DNA of 64,000 nt from Candidatus Rifleibacteriota bacterium (GCA_017417215.1 JAFPZP010000107.1:1-64000); one strand, 5' to 3'. Positions 1 to 8,982 are shown, counted from the first letter of the stretch. Made by a program: numbers and translations. The notes: generated from the sequence alone by a model not told the origin.

Positions 1-229
1 TATCAAAGGTGCCTCTTTTCAGACGTTTATCTAATGGATACTGATAATATCCATTACCTTTGTCGTCGCCAATAGGGTCTTTTATATTTAATAAATCTCT
101 GCTTTCGTAATAATAGTTAAGTTTTTGCTGAGCAGCAGAACAGGAGTTTGGAGATAAAAGAGTTGTAATAGCTATTGAAGAAGCTATAAAAGCTTTGAAT
201 AGATTGTTTTTTAATATATTTTTTATCAT
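1..229 (-). CDS. Secreted protein with glucodextranase-type C-terminal-module motif (partial, N-terminus only)
   Basis: The gene runs off the left edge, so only about 76 N-terminal residues are visible. It opens with an AGGAGG ribosome-binding site at 234-239, an ATG at 227-229 and a signal peptide (residues about 1-32). The mature part begins with DPIGDDKGNGYYQYP followed by an L-K-R-G-x-F-D stretch. In my knowledge of the family, the DP-GDD-G-G-Y-YP pattern marks the beta-sandwich C-terminal module of glucodextranases and amylopullulanases (Glucodextran_C/DOMON-like). It lies downstream of the glycogen-binding-like lipoprotein in the same direction, which supports a role in alpha-glucan handling. 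The rest of the protein, including any catalytic domain, is outside the window. Confidence 0.7.
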   Translation of the reverse strand, partial: MIKNILKNNLFKAFIASSIAITTLLSPNSCSAAQQKLNYYYESRDLLNIKDPIGDDKGNGYYQYPLDKRLKRGTFD

Positions 230-280
230 TTTTGCCTCCTGAAATACTTATCTTATAATGGTTAGGGTGCCAGGATTATA

Positions 281-337
281 AAGACCCCTTCAGTCACTTC
301 GTGACAGCTCCCCCAACAGCAAAGCTTTGGGGGAGCA
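281..337. repeat. Palindromic GC-rich intergenic repeat
   Basis: A GC-rich island in an AT-rich gap. It contains a small hairpin GTCAC-ttc-GTGAC and then a stronger one with arms GCTCCCCCAA and TTGGGGGAGC. It resembles in style the larger element near 53450-53555, and dispersed palindromes of this CCCCTTCAGTC/GGGGGAG type are common in gut bacterial genomes. It sits between two genes of the same direction and could also act as a transcription attenuator for the upstream lipoprotein gene. Confidence 0.6.
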
Positions 338-368
338 TCTTCATGTCACGCCCTATATCCTATTCTCT

Positions 369-1538
369 TTATTTTACTTGAATGATAGAGTATGAAGAAT
401 CACCAGATTCTTGATATGGGTCTTTAACCTGATTGGTGCTGGTAATATTGAATGCATATTTATGATAACCAGCGGCTATACCGGTGAATGTTCTGGTATA
501 AACACCATCACCAGCGGTTTCATCGCCATAGGTTCCGTCATCATATAGTTGTTGAGGCTGCCAATTGGTGAAATCGCCAACAACAGTTGGATTTTCGCAG
601 GTAGCGAAATCGGAAGCTACTAACATAACTCTGAGTTCGCCGCTTTTCTTGGAAGCAAGAGTTGTTTGCGGAACTTCAAGAACATTTATAGAAGAAAGAT
701 CAACAGGAACTACTTTTATATGGTAGGTTTCGCTTCTGAATACTAAGTATTCTCTTCCGCTTCCTTCCATAGCGAAAACATAGCTGCCGTCGCTGTTAAG
801 AGTAGTAGTTCTAGAACCTTTCTTTGTTGCAAGTTTAACTTCAGAGTAATTTACACCAGTAAGGTCACTTGTGACAGAACCTTTGACCTGTTTAACAGCG
901 GCTTCTGGAATGTAAATTGTTGAGTTTTTGTTATATGTGCTTTCGGCGTGTGGGTCTGATACAGTGTTGCTTTTGCCGTCACTATCAGTCCAAACAATGC
1001 TGTATTGCTGGTAGCCACTGGTAATGTTTGTCATTCTGAGGCTGAAAATACCATCATTAGCTAAAACATCTCCATTTTCTCCGTTATCATTCATTTCTAC
1101 AGTACCTTGAGTCCAGGTTGGAGAGATAGCTTTAATAGCAAATGATTTAGCATCTGGAAAATCTATCAGACTTGTCATAAACAAGGCTTCATTAGTTATC
1201 TTCTGAGACATGGTAATGTTTTCTGGTTTAACTGTTTCTTCGACTTTTGCATCAACCCATACAAAAGATGGATCAAAACCTTCTCCTCTAGCCATGAGAA
1301 GGAACTTTCCTGATTCTTTTAGTTCTAGATTGTAGTAGCCATAGGAATTTACAAAAGCAGATTTACTGCTGTCGCCAGCTACTGTAATTTTAATTCCTGT
1401 TGGAACCTGACCGCCTGGAACAACTACTTTCCCTGAGATAGTAGCAACTGGCTGGGCAAGTCTTTCCTGAATACTGTTGCAGCCTGTTGTGTAAATAGCT
1501 GCTAGAAGCAAGAATAGTGCTAATACAGTCTTTTTCAT
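369..1538 (-). CDS. Lipoprotein with carboxypeptidase-regulatory-like and glycogen-binding-like (CBM48/E-set) domains
   Basis: A 389-residue predicted lipoprotein: signal peptide ending in the lipobox TTGC (Cys20). Residues about 33-90 look like a carboxypeptidase regulatory-like beta fold (ISGKVVVPGG...GYYNLEL). The middle carries a choice-of-anchor-type motif (MNDNGENGDVLANDGIFS). The C-terminal ~75 residues show VVGDFTNWQPQQLYDDGTYGD then AGDGVYTRTF and GYHKYAFNI, the pattern of AMPK/CBM48-type glycogen-binding E-set domains. It lies 9 bp downstream of the SLH porin gene and is probably co-transcribed with it. The inferred role is surface or periplasmic binding of alpha-glucan; no catalytic residues are visible. 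Confidence 0.75.
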   Translation of the reverse strand: MKKTVLALFLLLAAIYTTGCNSIQERLAQPVATISGKVVVPGGQVPTGIKITVAGDSSKSAFVNSYGYYNLELKESGKFLLMARGEGFDPSFVWVDAKVEETVKPENITMSQKITNEALFMTSLIDFPDAKSFAIKAISPTWTQGTVEMNDNGENGDVLANDGIFSLRMTNITSGYQQYSIVWTDSDGKSNTVSDPHAESTYNKNSTIYIPEAAVKQVKGSVTSDLTGVNYSEVKLATKKGSRTTTLNSDGSYVFAMEGSGREYLVFRSETYHIKVVPVDLSSINVLEVPQTTLASKKSGELRVMLVASDFATCENPTVVGDFTNWQPQQLYDDGTYGDETAGDGVYTRTFTGIAAGYHKYAFNITSTNQVKDPYQESGDSSYSIIQVK

Positions 1539-1547
1539 AGTTAAACC

Positions 1548-3866
1548 TTAGAATGTGGATTTTGCCTCGAAGATAAACATCTTCTGAGTGTGAATATCTA
1601 TATAGTCTCTGCCATTATCGGTGCTAGAAATAGCCCATTTCCATTCATCCGGGTAATCATAACCGAACTTAAATGTTATGGTTGCATCTTTACTAATGTT
1701 GTAAATTAGTTCTCCATAGAGGTTTTCTCTGTCTAATGAATCAGAGAGACCGTCTTTATAATCGATGATTGCGCGAGAATAGAAAGCTCTTCCTCTGAAT
1801 TTATTGGTAAAGTTCTTCTTAAGTTCAGCAATAATAGCATTTGCTAAGCTTGATTTACCTCTTTCCAATCTGTCTTCATAATCAACATGCTGGATACCAC
1901 CAGTAAAGCTGGTTGTAGAAGTAAGATTGTAGGTTGCTTCACCAATATAATCTGTTCTAGTGTTTTCTTTGGGGCTACCTGCCCAGCAGACAGAATGTTC
2001 TATACTGCCTTTAACAAATACTCTTGGGTTAATATCAGAGTTGATTTCGAAATATCCGACTTTTTCGTTGTAATCGTAGCTATCTGCACCGTCAACATAA
2101 ATATCATCCGGGTCAGACTTAATAAAGATCTTACCTTTAGTGTTAACGGTATCGTTAAGCTTAAGATTCAATTCGACGGAATTTGATTTTGAACCCTGTT
2201 CATTTTCAAAAGCATCTAAGTGTCTTACGAAGTCATATTTTAAAGTAGTGTTATCGTTAAAGTCAGAAATGAGCTGGAAGGTGAATTTCTTACCAGAGTG
2301 ATTATCTGTTTCTTTTGGATTGTTGGGGTCTACTTCCCAAGTCTTAGAAAGGTAAGTTGTTTCAACAGACAGGTTTTTAGCTATAGAAAGTAGTTTGTCA
2401 CCAAAGTCATAGTTTAAAGAGAAACGATTTAAACGTTCACCTTCGAAATCACTGCGGCCGTAGTTGTCTTTACCGTTGATTCCTAGATTGTTCGGGTAAT
2501 CAGAAGTATCACCGCTGTCATAAGCCCAGGCTGGAGCCATCATAGCTCTGAAGTTTCTTCCATAGCTATAATGTTTGTAAGTTCCGGTAAAACCGCCTTC
2601 CTGGAAGCTTAGGTCAACTCTATGACCAGTGTCATCAAGACTCTTTTTGGCATTGTTATCTGATGTATCTTCAAGATACGCTCTGGATTTTAGGAATTCA
2701 GCGGTACCTTGAATTTTGCCAGCTCTTTCGCTAGAAAAGCTTAAATCTACTGCACCTACAGCATTGGAATTACCTTTGGTTGTGTAATCCAATATTTTTT
2801 CCGCGTAAGTTGTTCCAATAGAGAAGTTATCTTCTTTACTGAAGCTTTCTGGAAGTTCCCATACCAAACGACCAGTAATCATATCTGTTTCATCGGCACT
2901 GCCGCGATTAGTGTCACTTTTTAAAACAGAACCCTGATAAGATAAGCCTTTGTCTGTTGAGCCTGATACTTCTACACCTTCATAGGGTTTTACGATATCA
3001 GTATCTTCTGTTAAAAGGTTCATTGGGTCGTCAAGACCTGTAGCTGATTCGCCTGCGAATACTCTGAACTTCATTGATTTTGCACGGCTTATCATGTGTA
3101 ATTTATTGGATTTTACAAAAGTATCACTTCTTATTGATTTTACGTAATCGTCTACGTTATCAAAAGGATTTTGTCCTGAGTTACCAGCATTGTTATAAAC
3201 AAGTCTGTTATAGGTTTTCCCTTGAATATAACCGTAAAGTTCATAGAAGGTTTCGACTTTATCGCCGAGAGGTTTGCCTTGAAATCTCAAGTATAACTGT
3301 TGATAAAAGGTAACGAGACCAGGATCTGAAAATTCATACCAGTCACCTGTTTCGTCACGCTGAACAGTCTTGGGTTTTAAAATGTATTGACCTCTGCCTC
3401 TGTAGAAACCAGAAACTCTAACTTTTGGAAGCATATTTTCCAAAGTTTTCATTTTGTTTTCGTTGTCTACCATACGGCGTTCAAGAGAATCTACACGAAC
3501 ATCTAAAAGACCAAGTTCGTCTCTGAATTCTTTGGTTAAACGGGTAAGGGCTGCACGTTCTTCTTCGCTGGCGGCTTCAATAGTAGCCTTTTTTTCTTCC
3601 ATGCGCTTTAAAATGCGTGCAATAATTAGGGCAACATCGTATCTGGTGGTTACTTTGCGTCCTTTGAATGTGCCATCTGGGTATCCTTCCATATAGCCTT
3701 GGCTGATAAGAAAATCAACGTCAGCATAAGCCCAGTGGTCTTTGGGAAGATCCTGAAATAATGTGCCCTGTGCCATTACTATTGATGGCAGTAACACTAG
3801 ACATAGAAGAGCCACCAGAACTCTTCTAAACAGACAAAAACTATTATTAATTCCTGTTTGCCTCAT
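1548..3866 (-). CDS. SLH-domain outer-membrane porin
   Basis: 772 residues. A long signal peptide (to about VMAQG, residue 34) is followed by one SLH domain (about 36-90: LFQDLPKDHWAYADVDFLI, GYPDGTFKG, TTRYDVALIIARIL), a coiled-coil (about 90-145) and a long beta-rich region with alternating polar/aromatic strands ending in Phe (EAKSTF), a typical last-strand signal for BAM insertion. This architecture matches SLH porins of cyanobacteria (SomA/B), Selenomonas (Mep45) and Thermus, where the SLH domain binds periplasmic peptidoglycan or secondary polymer. First gene of an apparent operon with the glycan-binding-like lipoprotein. The ATG at 3866 lacks a strong ribosome-binding site, so the start is less certain than the family. 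Confidence 0.85.
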   Translation of the reverse strand: MRQTGINNSFCLFRRVLVALLCLVLLPSIVMAQGTLFQDLPKDHWAYADVDFLISQGYMEGYPDGTFKGRKVTTRYDVALIIARILKRMEEKKATIEAASEEERAALTRLTKEFRDELGLLDVRVDSLERRMVDNENKMKTLENMLPKVRVSGFYRGRGQYILKPKTVQRDETGDWYEFSDPGLVTFYQQLYLRFQGKPLGDKVETFYELYGYIQGKTYNRLVYNNAGNSGQNPFDNVDDYVKSIRSDTFVKSNKLHMISRAKSMKFRVFAGESATGLDDPMNLLTEDTDIVKPYEGVEVSGSTDKGLSYQGSVLKSDTNRGSADETDMITGRLVWELPESFSKEDNFSIGTTYAEKILDYTTKGNSNAVGAVDLSFSSERAGKIQGTAEFLKSRAYLEDTSDNNAKKSLDDTGHRVDLSFQEGGFTGTYKHYSYGRNFRAMMAPAWAYDSGDTSDYPNNLGINGKDNYGRSDFEGERLNRFSLNYDFGDKLLSIAKNLSVETTYLSKTWEVDPNNPKETDNHSGKKFTFQLISDFNDNTTLKYDFVRHLDAFENEQGSKSNSVELNLKLNDTVNTKGKIFIKSDPDDIYVDGADSYDYNEKVGYFEINSDINPRVFVKGSIEHSVCWAGSPKENTRTDYIGEATYNLTSTTSFTGGIQHVDYEDRLERGKSSLANAIIAELKKNFTNKFRGRAFYSRAIIDYKDGLSDSLDRENLYGELIYNISKDATITFKFGYDYPDEWKWAISSTDNGRDYIDIHTQKMFIFEAKSTF

Positions 3867-4024
3867 TGTTTTTCTTATTTTTCCTTAAAAGTTGGAATAC
3901 ACCAGTAAACAATATCGGTTTATTCCTTAGAAAAAATTAGAAAAAAATGAAACGTATTGGGAAAAGGGTAAAGGGAGGAGGAAAAACTAGCGGTTATGGC
4001 GTGGTTAGTGGTTGGTAATGAATT

Positions 4025-4118
4025 GAGATATAAGATATAAGACCAAAACTAGAGATATAAGATATAAGAAATATAATTTCTTTAATCTTATGTCTTAAAT
4101 CTTATATCTTATATCTTA
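4025..4118. repeat. ATAAGAT-type short repeats with inverted copy
   Basis: GAGATATAAGATATAAGA occurs twice in direct orientation (4025-4042 and 4052-4069), and the reverse complement TCTTATATCTTATATCTTA occurs at about 4099-4117. The array can fold into a long A/T hairpin just beyond the stop codon of the UPF0210 gene, so it may serve as its transcription terminator. It is too short and too degenerate to be a CRISPR array. The rest of the 3867-4115 gap shows a purine-rich stretch (about 3930-3985) and no gene. Confidence 0.55.
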
Positions 4119-5477
4119 ATTTTTCATCGAATGAACCGGAGCAGGTATTCTGCCGCCGCGGCGAACAAACACTGCTGGAGAATGTCTTTCTACATCTATT
4201 ATTGGACCTTTGCCTAGCAAACCGCCAAAATCAACATATTCACCGGCTTTTTTACCAGGAACAGGAATAAGTCTTGCTGCTGTCGTTTTGTTGTTTATCA
4301 TGCCTATTGCAGCTTCGTCAGCTATAATGCCGGCAATAATATCTTCTGAAGTGTCGCCAGGAATAGCTATCATGTCTAAGCCGACAGAGCAGACACAGGT
4401 CATGGCTTCCAGCTTTTGTATGCAGAGAGAGTTATTTTCTACAGCTTTACACATTCCGCTGTCTTCAGTTAATGGGATAAAAGCGCCAGATAAACCGCCA
4501 GCATAGGTTGCTGCCATCATACCGCCTTTTTTAACTGCGTCATTAAGCATTGCCAAAGCTGCTGTAGTTCCATGACAACCAGTGCTTTCCAACCCCATCA
4601 ATTCAAGAATATCAGAAATGGAGTCGCCTTCAGCAGGAGTTGGTGCCAAGGATAAGTCTATTATACCGAAGGGTATTCCCATCATTTGAGAAGCTTCGCG
4701 GCCAATTAAATCGCCTGTTCTTGTAATTTTAAAGCTGATTTTTTTGATTAAATCTGAGAGTCCACCCATATCTAAGTCTTCAGAACTTGCTAAGGCGGCT
4801 CTAACAACTCCTGGACCAGAAATTCCAACGTTCAAAACAGCTTCTGGTTCGCCAGGACCTAAGAAAGAGCCAGCAACAAAGGGGTTATCTTCAACGGCAT
4901 TACAGAAAACAACTAGTTTTGCACAGCCAAGACCGTTTTTGTCAGCAGTTTTTAAAGAAACATCTTTGACTATCTGAGCCATTCTCAGAACACCATCCAT
5001 GTTGATACCGGCTTTTGAACTGCCTACATTTACGCTTGAACAGACTCTATCTGTAGTGCAAAGAGCTTCTGAAATAGAATCTAAGAGAATCTGGTCGCCT
5101 TTATTTATACCTTTATGAATAAGACTGGAAAAACCAGCTATATAATCAATGCCAAGTTCTTTTGCTGCTTTATCAAGAGCTTTTGCTATTGGAACAGCAG
5201 TAGGCTTTGTAAAAGCGCTTGCTAAGAAGGATACAGGTGTTACAGAAACTCTCTTGTTAACTATAGGAATACCATAGCTTTTTTCGAGTTTTTTTGCTGT
5301 AGGAACCAAATCTTTGGCGATAGTTACTACTTTTTCATAAACTTTTTTTGCGCATTTGTTAACATCTGGGTCAGCACAGCTCATTAAGTTGATTCCACAG
5401 GTAATTGTGCGGATGTCAAATGTTTCAACGCCTACAGCACGGATGGTATCAATTACTTCATCTATTGAAAAATACAT
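4116..5477 (-). CDS. PFL family protein, UPF0210/DUF711
   Basis: 453 residues, the usual family length. The N-terminus ([31 protein letters not shown]) and internal segments such as the Gly-rich [19 protein letters not shown] and DLSLAPTP identify the UPF0210 (DUF711) family. Members are cytosolic, distantly related to radical/glycyl-type enzyme folds, and have no established reaction. The ACT-domain gene lies immediately upstream with 11 bp between them. This pairing is conserved in many Firmicutes and archaea, so an amino-acid-sensing regulatory link is inferred. Conserved cysteines are present near residues 27, 34 and 42. Confidence 0.9.
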   Translation of the reverse strand: MYFSIDEVIDTIRAVGVETFDIRTITCGINLMSCADPDVNKCAKKVYEKVVTIAKDLVPTAKKLEKSYGIPIVNKRVSVTPVSFLASAFTKPTAVPIAKALDKAAKELGIDYIAGFSSLIHKGINKGDQILLDSISEALCTTDRVCSSVNVGSSKAGINMDGVLRMAQIVKDVSLKTADKNGLGCAKLVVFCNAVEDNPFVAGSFLGPGEPEAVLNVGISGPGVVRAALASSEDLDMGGLSDLIKKISFKITRTGDLIGREASQMMGIPFGIIDLSLAPTPAEGDSISDILELMGLESTGCHGTTAALAMLNDAVKKGGMMAATYAGGLSGAFIPLTEDSGMCKAVENNSLCIQKLEAMTCVCSVGLDMIAIPGDTSEDIIAGIIADEAAIGMINNKTTAARLIPVPGKKAGEYVDFGGLLGKGPIIDVERHSPAVFVRRGGRIPAPVHSMKN

Positions 5478-5488
5478 GGCTTTCTACC

Positions 5489-5779
5489 TCAAATCCTGTG
5501 CTGAACCTTGAAAACTTCTTCGTGTTGAATGAAAATTTTAACTTTAAGCTTTTTAGCGGCTTTCTGCATTCTATTATGAAATTCTTCAAAATTGCAGTTT
5601 GCTGTAGAGAGGTCGGTTATCATCATAAGGGCAAAATAACCTTGCATGATTTTCTGGCTGACGTCTTCGATACTTACATTTGAGTCAGCTATGGCTTTTG
5701 TAATACCAGCTAAAATACCAGGTTTGTTAAGTCCTAAAACTGTTACTACTACTTGTTCTTTTGAGTTGTCTTCGTTCAT
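5489..5779 (-). CDS. ACT domain protein, UPF0237
   Basis: A small cytosolic ACT-domain protein of about 96 residues. I chose the ATG at 5777-5779 (MNEDNSKEQ...) because GGAGAG lies at a normal distance upstream (5786-5791); the longer reading frame starting at 5842 would add 21 unsupported residues. The sequence VVTVLGLNKPGILAGITKAIADSNVSI is a classic ACT ligand-binding beta-alpha-beta, followed by a second beta-alpha-beta half. The UPF0237 family is regularly encoded next to UPF0210, and the two presumably act together, with the ACT protein binding an amino acid. The ligand is unknown. Confidence 0.9.
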   Translation of the reverse strand: MNEDNSKEQVVVTVLGLNKPGILAGITKAIADSNVSIEDVSQKIMQGYFALMMITDLSTANCNFEEFHNRMQKAAKKLKVKIFIQHEEVFKVQHRI

Positions 5780-5814
5780 TTGGTTCTCTCCTGTTAAAGA
5801 TCTATATATAATAA

Positions 5815-5838
5815 TCTTTCTATAGTTTTTTAGAAAGA
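5815..5838 (-). terminator. Hairpin, possible terminator of pseudopilin cluster 1
   Basis: Arms TCTTTCTA and TAGAAAGA (8 bp) with an 8-nt loop lie 16 nt downstream of the last pseudopilin stop codon on the minus strand. The run that follows is TTATTATATA rather than pure T, so this is a weak intrinsic terminator at best. It would separate cluster 1 from the ACT/UPF0210 pair. Confidence 0.4.
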
Positions 5839-5854
5839 GCAAGTTTGTTTTGTG

Positions 5855-6526
5855 TTATTTTGTGTCATTACTAAATTTAATATTACCATCATTGTCTTCT
5901 TTAAATGAAAAAAAAGTGTCAACATCTTCTGTGTTTTGTGGTTGCATTTTTCTATATTTGTTTAATCTGATAGTTTTGGTATTTGAGTCTAATATACATT
6001 CTGCCATAAGTTGAGCTGTGTATGAACTTACAATATTATTGTTGTCATCGTATTTTAAAAATTCACCGTAAGATTTTATATATACTTTTGAATGATCATC
6101 TAAATAAGAATATTTTGTGCAAGCTATTTTAAATCTATAGGGGGGATGCTGTTTCTGTTGGTCATTCTGCCTATCGTCATCAAGATAAGTGGTAAATGTG
6201 GCTGTTGAAGCTAAGTTTACCCAAGAACTAATGTTTTGGATTGAATTTGTAATAGTTGAGTCTTCTGCATAAAGAAACAATACTTTTACTGGGGAAGGAT
6301 TAATTGATGTTTTGAATGCTTTTTTATTTGATTGAATAACTGCCATAGCATAGTTGATTCCTGAAAAAGCAGCATCTACCGCTCTGTCGCTAAAATTAAC
6401 ATTGTTTTGAACCATTGTTTCTGTTTGAATTGTTTTATGGTAAGACATTGAAACAGACATAAGAAGGCAGAAAACCAACATAACTATTGTTATGGCAATC
6501 GAGCCTCTTTTATTATAATTCCTCAT
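5855..6526 (-). CDS. PilX/GspK-like minor pseudopilin (cluster 1)
   Basis: 223 residues. The N-terminus NKRG-SIAITIVMLVFCLLMSVSMSYHK is a prepilin-peptidase-type site (basic residues, Gly at -1) followed by a hydrophobic helix. Position +5 after the Gly is Thr rather than Glu. Loss of Glu5 is typical of GspK/PilX-type tip pseudopilins. The next segment (FSDRAVDAAFSGINYAMAVIQ) matches the alpha-helical extension seen in PilX-like proteins. It is the last gene of a three-gene cluster, 25 bp after the PulJ-like gene. The inferred role is at the tip or priming complex of a pilus or pseudopilus in the envelope. Confidence 0.75.
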   Translation of the reverse strand: MRNYNKRGSIAITIVMLVFCLLMSVSMSYHKTIQTETMVQNNVNFSDRAVDAAFSGINYAMAVIQSNKKAFKTSINPSPVKVLFLYAEDSTITNSIQNISSWVNLASTATFTTYLDDDRQNDQQKQHPPYRFKIACTKYSYLDDHSKVYIKSYGEFLKYDDNNNIVSSYTAQLMAECILDSNTKTIRLNKYRKMQPQNTEDVDTFFSFKEDNDGNIKFSNDTK

Positions 6527-6551
6527 TCCTCGCTCCTAATTCCAAATTATA

Positions 6552-7076
6552 TTATTGGATACCTGGTGCTATTATTATCATACTTTCGCTACTTACGGTA
6601 TCTGAAGCTAAATCGCCATTGTCGTTTTCGTATTCCTGACCATTTATTTGAAGAGATATTTCAAATGTTCTGCTGGATATGCGGTTTACATAAAATTTAC
6701 CAACATTTCTTGCTAGTCGCATTGTATTTGCTGTGTTATCATAAGTACCAGATTTAGGACTGGTTCTGATTAATACGGATTGAGAGGCTAATATTCTATA
6801 TTTTACATCTGCTTTTTTATAAATAATTCTTTTGGTAATGTTACCTACTTTGGGTGAAGTTACTTCAGTAGCTTCTAAAAGGTCTTGTTTTATAAGTTCA
6901 AAAGCCATTCTAGAATAGTTTTGTGAAGAAATTTTTTCATTGCCTTTTTGCCAAATATTGCCAGCATATTGTACAAATGCCAATACCGACCCCATTATCA
7001 TACTCATGACTATGGTAGCCACAAGAATTTCGGTTAATGAAAAACCTTTTTTTAAATTGTAGAGATTATTAATCAT
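6552..7076 (-). CDS. PulJ/GspJ-like minor pseudopilin (cluster 1)
   Basis: 174 residues with a canonical class III prepilin signal: KKG-FSLTEILVATIVMSMIMGSVLAFV, with Glu at +5. The following region (SQNYSRMAFELIKQDLLEATEV) matches the GspJ/PulJ pattern, where a helix of this type precedes the beta-rich globular part. Its ATG overlaps the stop of the upstream GspH-like gene (7073-7076), showing translational coupling. It probably partners the upstream GspH-like and downstream PilX-like products in a tip complex. Confidence 0.8.
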   Translation of the reverse strand: MINNLYNLKKGFSLTEILVATIVMSMIMGSVLAFVQYAGNIWQKGNEKISSQNYSRMAFELIKQDLLEATEVTSPKVGNITKRIIYKKADVKYRILASQSVLIRTSPKSGTYDNTANTMRLARNVGKFYVNRISSRTFEISLQINGQEYENDNGDLASDTVSSESMIIIAPGIQ

Positions 7077-7720
7077 TCTGGAGGATTGTAACCACTGCCA
7101 CTTTCGTCTTCATCTTCACCTTCATTATGTTTATCATCAAAGAAATCATCTTCTTCGTTTGGTATAGCTTCAGAACTTATAACGCCTAATGCATTTATAT
7201 CTACAGCTACGGCAGCGCTACCATATTTAAAAACAATTGTCTGTTCCGAAATTATCTTCTCTGAATTAGCAGCACTATCATCGTGTTCATAAATAAAGCC
7301 ATCTGGTTTAAAATAAATGATTCTATCCAGACAATCAAATTTGCTTAAGTCTACTTCAACACTAGAATCTATTGTGACTTCATCTTCATCGGCTATACTT
7401 GCCCAATAGTTATCTTCACTCATTGCACCACGTAAAGTAGGATTACTACCTTCATATGTTTCAACAAAAATAGAGTTAGAATCATCTGAACTATTTTTTG
7501 CAAATCTTATTCTATTGAAACAGTTATCTTGCATAGCCTGATATTTAGCTTGTCTTATGTAATTAACCAAGATAGATGCTGCTGCTTTGCAACGGTCAGA
7601 AGAATGAAAGTTGTTTATGGCAGGAAGGGCAATACTACTGACTATAGAAATAATAATTAATACGCACATTATTTCTATCATAGTAAAACCTTGTTTATTG
7701 TTCCTGTTAATACTATTCAT
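7073..7720 (-). CDS. GspH/FimT-like pseudopilin with acidic tail (cluster 1)
   Basis: 215 residues. The prepilin signal NKQG-FTMIEIMCVLIIISIVSSIALPAINNF has Glu at +5. It is followed by the FimT/GspH-type helix (AASILVNYIRQAKYQAMQDN). The last ~30 residues are strongly acidic (NEEDDFFDD...EGEDEDESGSG), an unusual tail that could bind calcium or a partner. First gene of the cluster, with a promoter candidate at 7745-7772. Confidence 0.8.
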   Translation of the reverse strand: MNSINRNNKQGFTMIEIMCVLIIISIVSSIALPAINNFHSSDRCKAAASILVNYIRQAKYQAMQDNCFNRIRFAKNSSDDSNSIFVETYEGSNPTLRGAMSEDNYWASIADEDEVTIDSSVEVDLSKFDCLDRIIYFKPDGFIYEHDDSAANSEKIISEQTIVFKYGSAAVAVDINALGVISSEAIPNEEDDFFDDKHNEGEDEDESGSGYNPPE

Positions 7721-7744
7721 ATTCTAATGTACCCTTCGTTTTTA

Positions 7745-7772
7745 ATTATAGCATAAGTTAATGAAGTTTGAA
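7745..7772 (-). promoter_or_regulatory. Sigma70-type promoter for pseudopilin cluster 1
   Basis: On the minus strand a TATAAT (7745-7750) lies 16 bp after TTCAAA (7767-7772, 4 of 6 matches to TTGACA). The predicted transcription start is roughly 18 nt before the ATG at 7720. The same intergenic region (7721-7910) must also carry the promoter of the plus-strand MoxR operon, for which I see no convincing -35/-10 pair. Confidence 0.45.
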
Positions 7773-7910
7773 TAAACTTTTTAATCTGTTTAACAAGTGT
7801 TTCAGCCATTGTTTTAATAGATATTGGCTTGGGTTTGATTAGTTTTATTATTGTAAAAAACTTCAATTCATGATAAGTTTTTAGCGAATTTGTAGGAGGT
7901 CATCCTTTTT

Positions 7911-8945
7911 ATGGCAGAAGACATTAAAGAAAACAAAGCTGTTAGTGCTCCAATAGATGAAGCAAAAGCTTTGGCTGATATAAAGAACGTTCACAAGAAA
8001 ATAATGACCGAAATAGGCAAAGTTTTTATTGGTCAGACTAAGGTCGTAGAAGAAGTTCTATATGCTCTATTTGCAAAAGGGCATGTTTTGTTGATAGGTG
8101 TTCCTGGGTTAGGAAAAACCTTATTGGTAAATAGTTTGGCAAAACTTCTAGACTTAGATTTCAAGCGTGTTCAATTTACACCGGACTTAATGCCGAGTGA
8201 CATTATAGGAACAGATATTATTGAAGAAAACACCAAAACAGGTGAACGTAACTTCCGTTTTGTAAAAGGTCCTCTGTTTACTCAGGTTTTGTTGGCAGAT
8301 GAAATAAACAGAACACCGCCTAAGACTCAGGCCGCTCTTTTGCAGGTCATGCAGGAACGCAAGATAACAAGTGGAACTACAACTTATGATGTTCAAGAAC
8401 CTTTCTTTGTTTTGGCAACTCAGAATCCAATAGAACAAGAAGGTACTTATCCTCTGCCAGAAGCTCAGCTAGACCGTTTTATGTTTAATGTTCGTTTAGA
8501 ATATCCTCCTACAGAAGAAGAAATAATGATGGTTAAAGCTACTACCAGCGGAAGCATGGAAGACTTAAAACCTGTTATTACTTCCGATAGAATTATTGAA
8601 TTACAGGAAATAGTAAGAAGAGTTCCTGTTTCTGACAGAGTTATAAAGTATGCTGTTGCTATTGCAGAAGCTACCAGACCAAATCAGCCCAAATCCAGTG
8701 AATTTGTAAATAATTATATTACTTGGGGTGCTGGACCACGTGCTAGCCAGTATTTGATTCTTGGTGCCAAGGCAAGAGCTGTTTTACAAGGTAGATACTA
8801 TGTAGCTTGTGAAGATATCAGAGCATTGGCATTTTCAGTTCTTAGACACAGAATTATGCTTAATTTCAGTGCAGAAGCAGAAGGAATTACTCCGGATTCT
8901 GTTATAGAAAAGATTATTAAGACTGTATTGGAACCAGTAGGTTAA
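7911..8945 (+). CDS. MoxR-family AAA+ ATPase
   Basis: 344 residues. Walker A GVPGLGKT (63-70), Walker B LLADEINRTPPKTQAALLQVMQER, and the sensor segment FVLATQNPIEQEGTYPLPEAQLDRF are diagnostic for MoxR ATPases. A strong AGGAGGT site lies 10 nt before the ATG. These ATPases act as cytosolic chaperone-like machines that remodel or load metal onto VWA-domain partners, and the following genes encode three VWA or DUF58 proteins, which fits. First gene of a tightly packed eight-gene operon extending to 22302. Confidence 0.95.
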   Translation: MAEDIKENKAVSAPIDEAKALADIKNVHKKIMTEIGKVFIGQTKVVEEVLYALFAKGHVLLIGVPGLGKTLLVNSLAKLLDLDFKRVQFTPDLMPSDIIGTDIIEENTKTGERNFRFVKGPLFTQVLLADEINRTPPKTQAALLQVMQERKITSGTTTYDVQEPFFVLATQNPIEQEGTYPLPEAQLDRFMFNVRLEYPPTEEEIMMVKATTSGSMEDLKPVITSDRIIELQEIVRRVPVSDRVIKYAVAIAEATRPNQPKSSEFVNNYITWGAGPRASQYLILGAKARAVLQGRYYVACEDIRALAFSVLRHRIMLNFSAEAEGITPDSVIEKIIKTVLEPVG

Positions 8946-8982
8946 TAAGAGCATCTTAAGAAAGTAATGACGAATTTGGTAA

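Noticed and set aside
1887-2186. 99-codon plus-strand frame opposite the SLH porin
   Set aside because: No ribosome-binding site or recognisable domain; it is antisense to a well-supported gene.
1548-3866. The missing secretin of the pilus system
   Set aside because: It has an SLH domain and porin-like barrel with terminal Phe, not secretin N-domains or the secretin signature.
4025-4118. CRISPR-like repeat array
   Set aside because: The units are 7-18 nt, without unique spacers of constant length, and no cas gene is present.
5780-5842. N-terminal extension of the ACT-domain protein
   Set aside because: The internal ATG at 5779 has GGAGAG at a proper distance and gives the standard family length.
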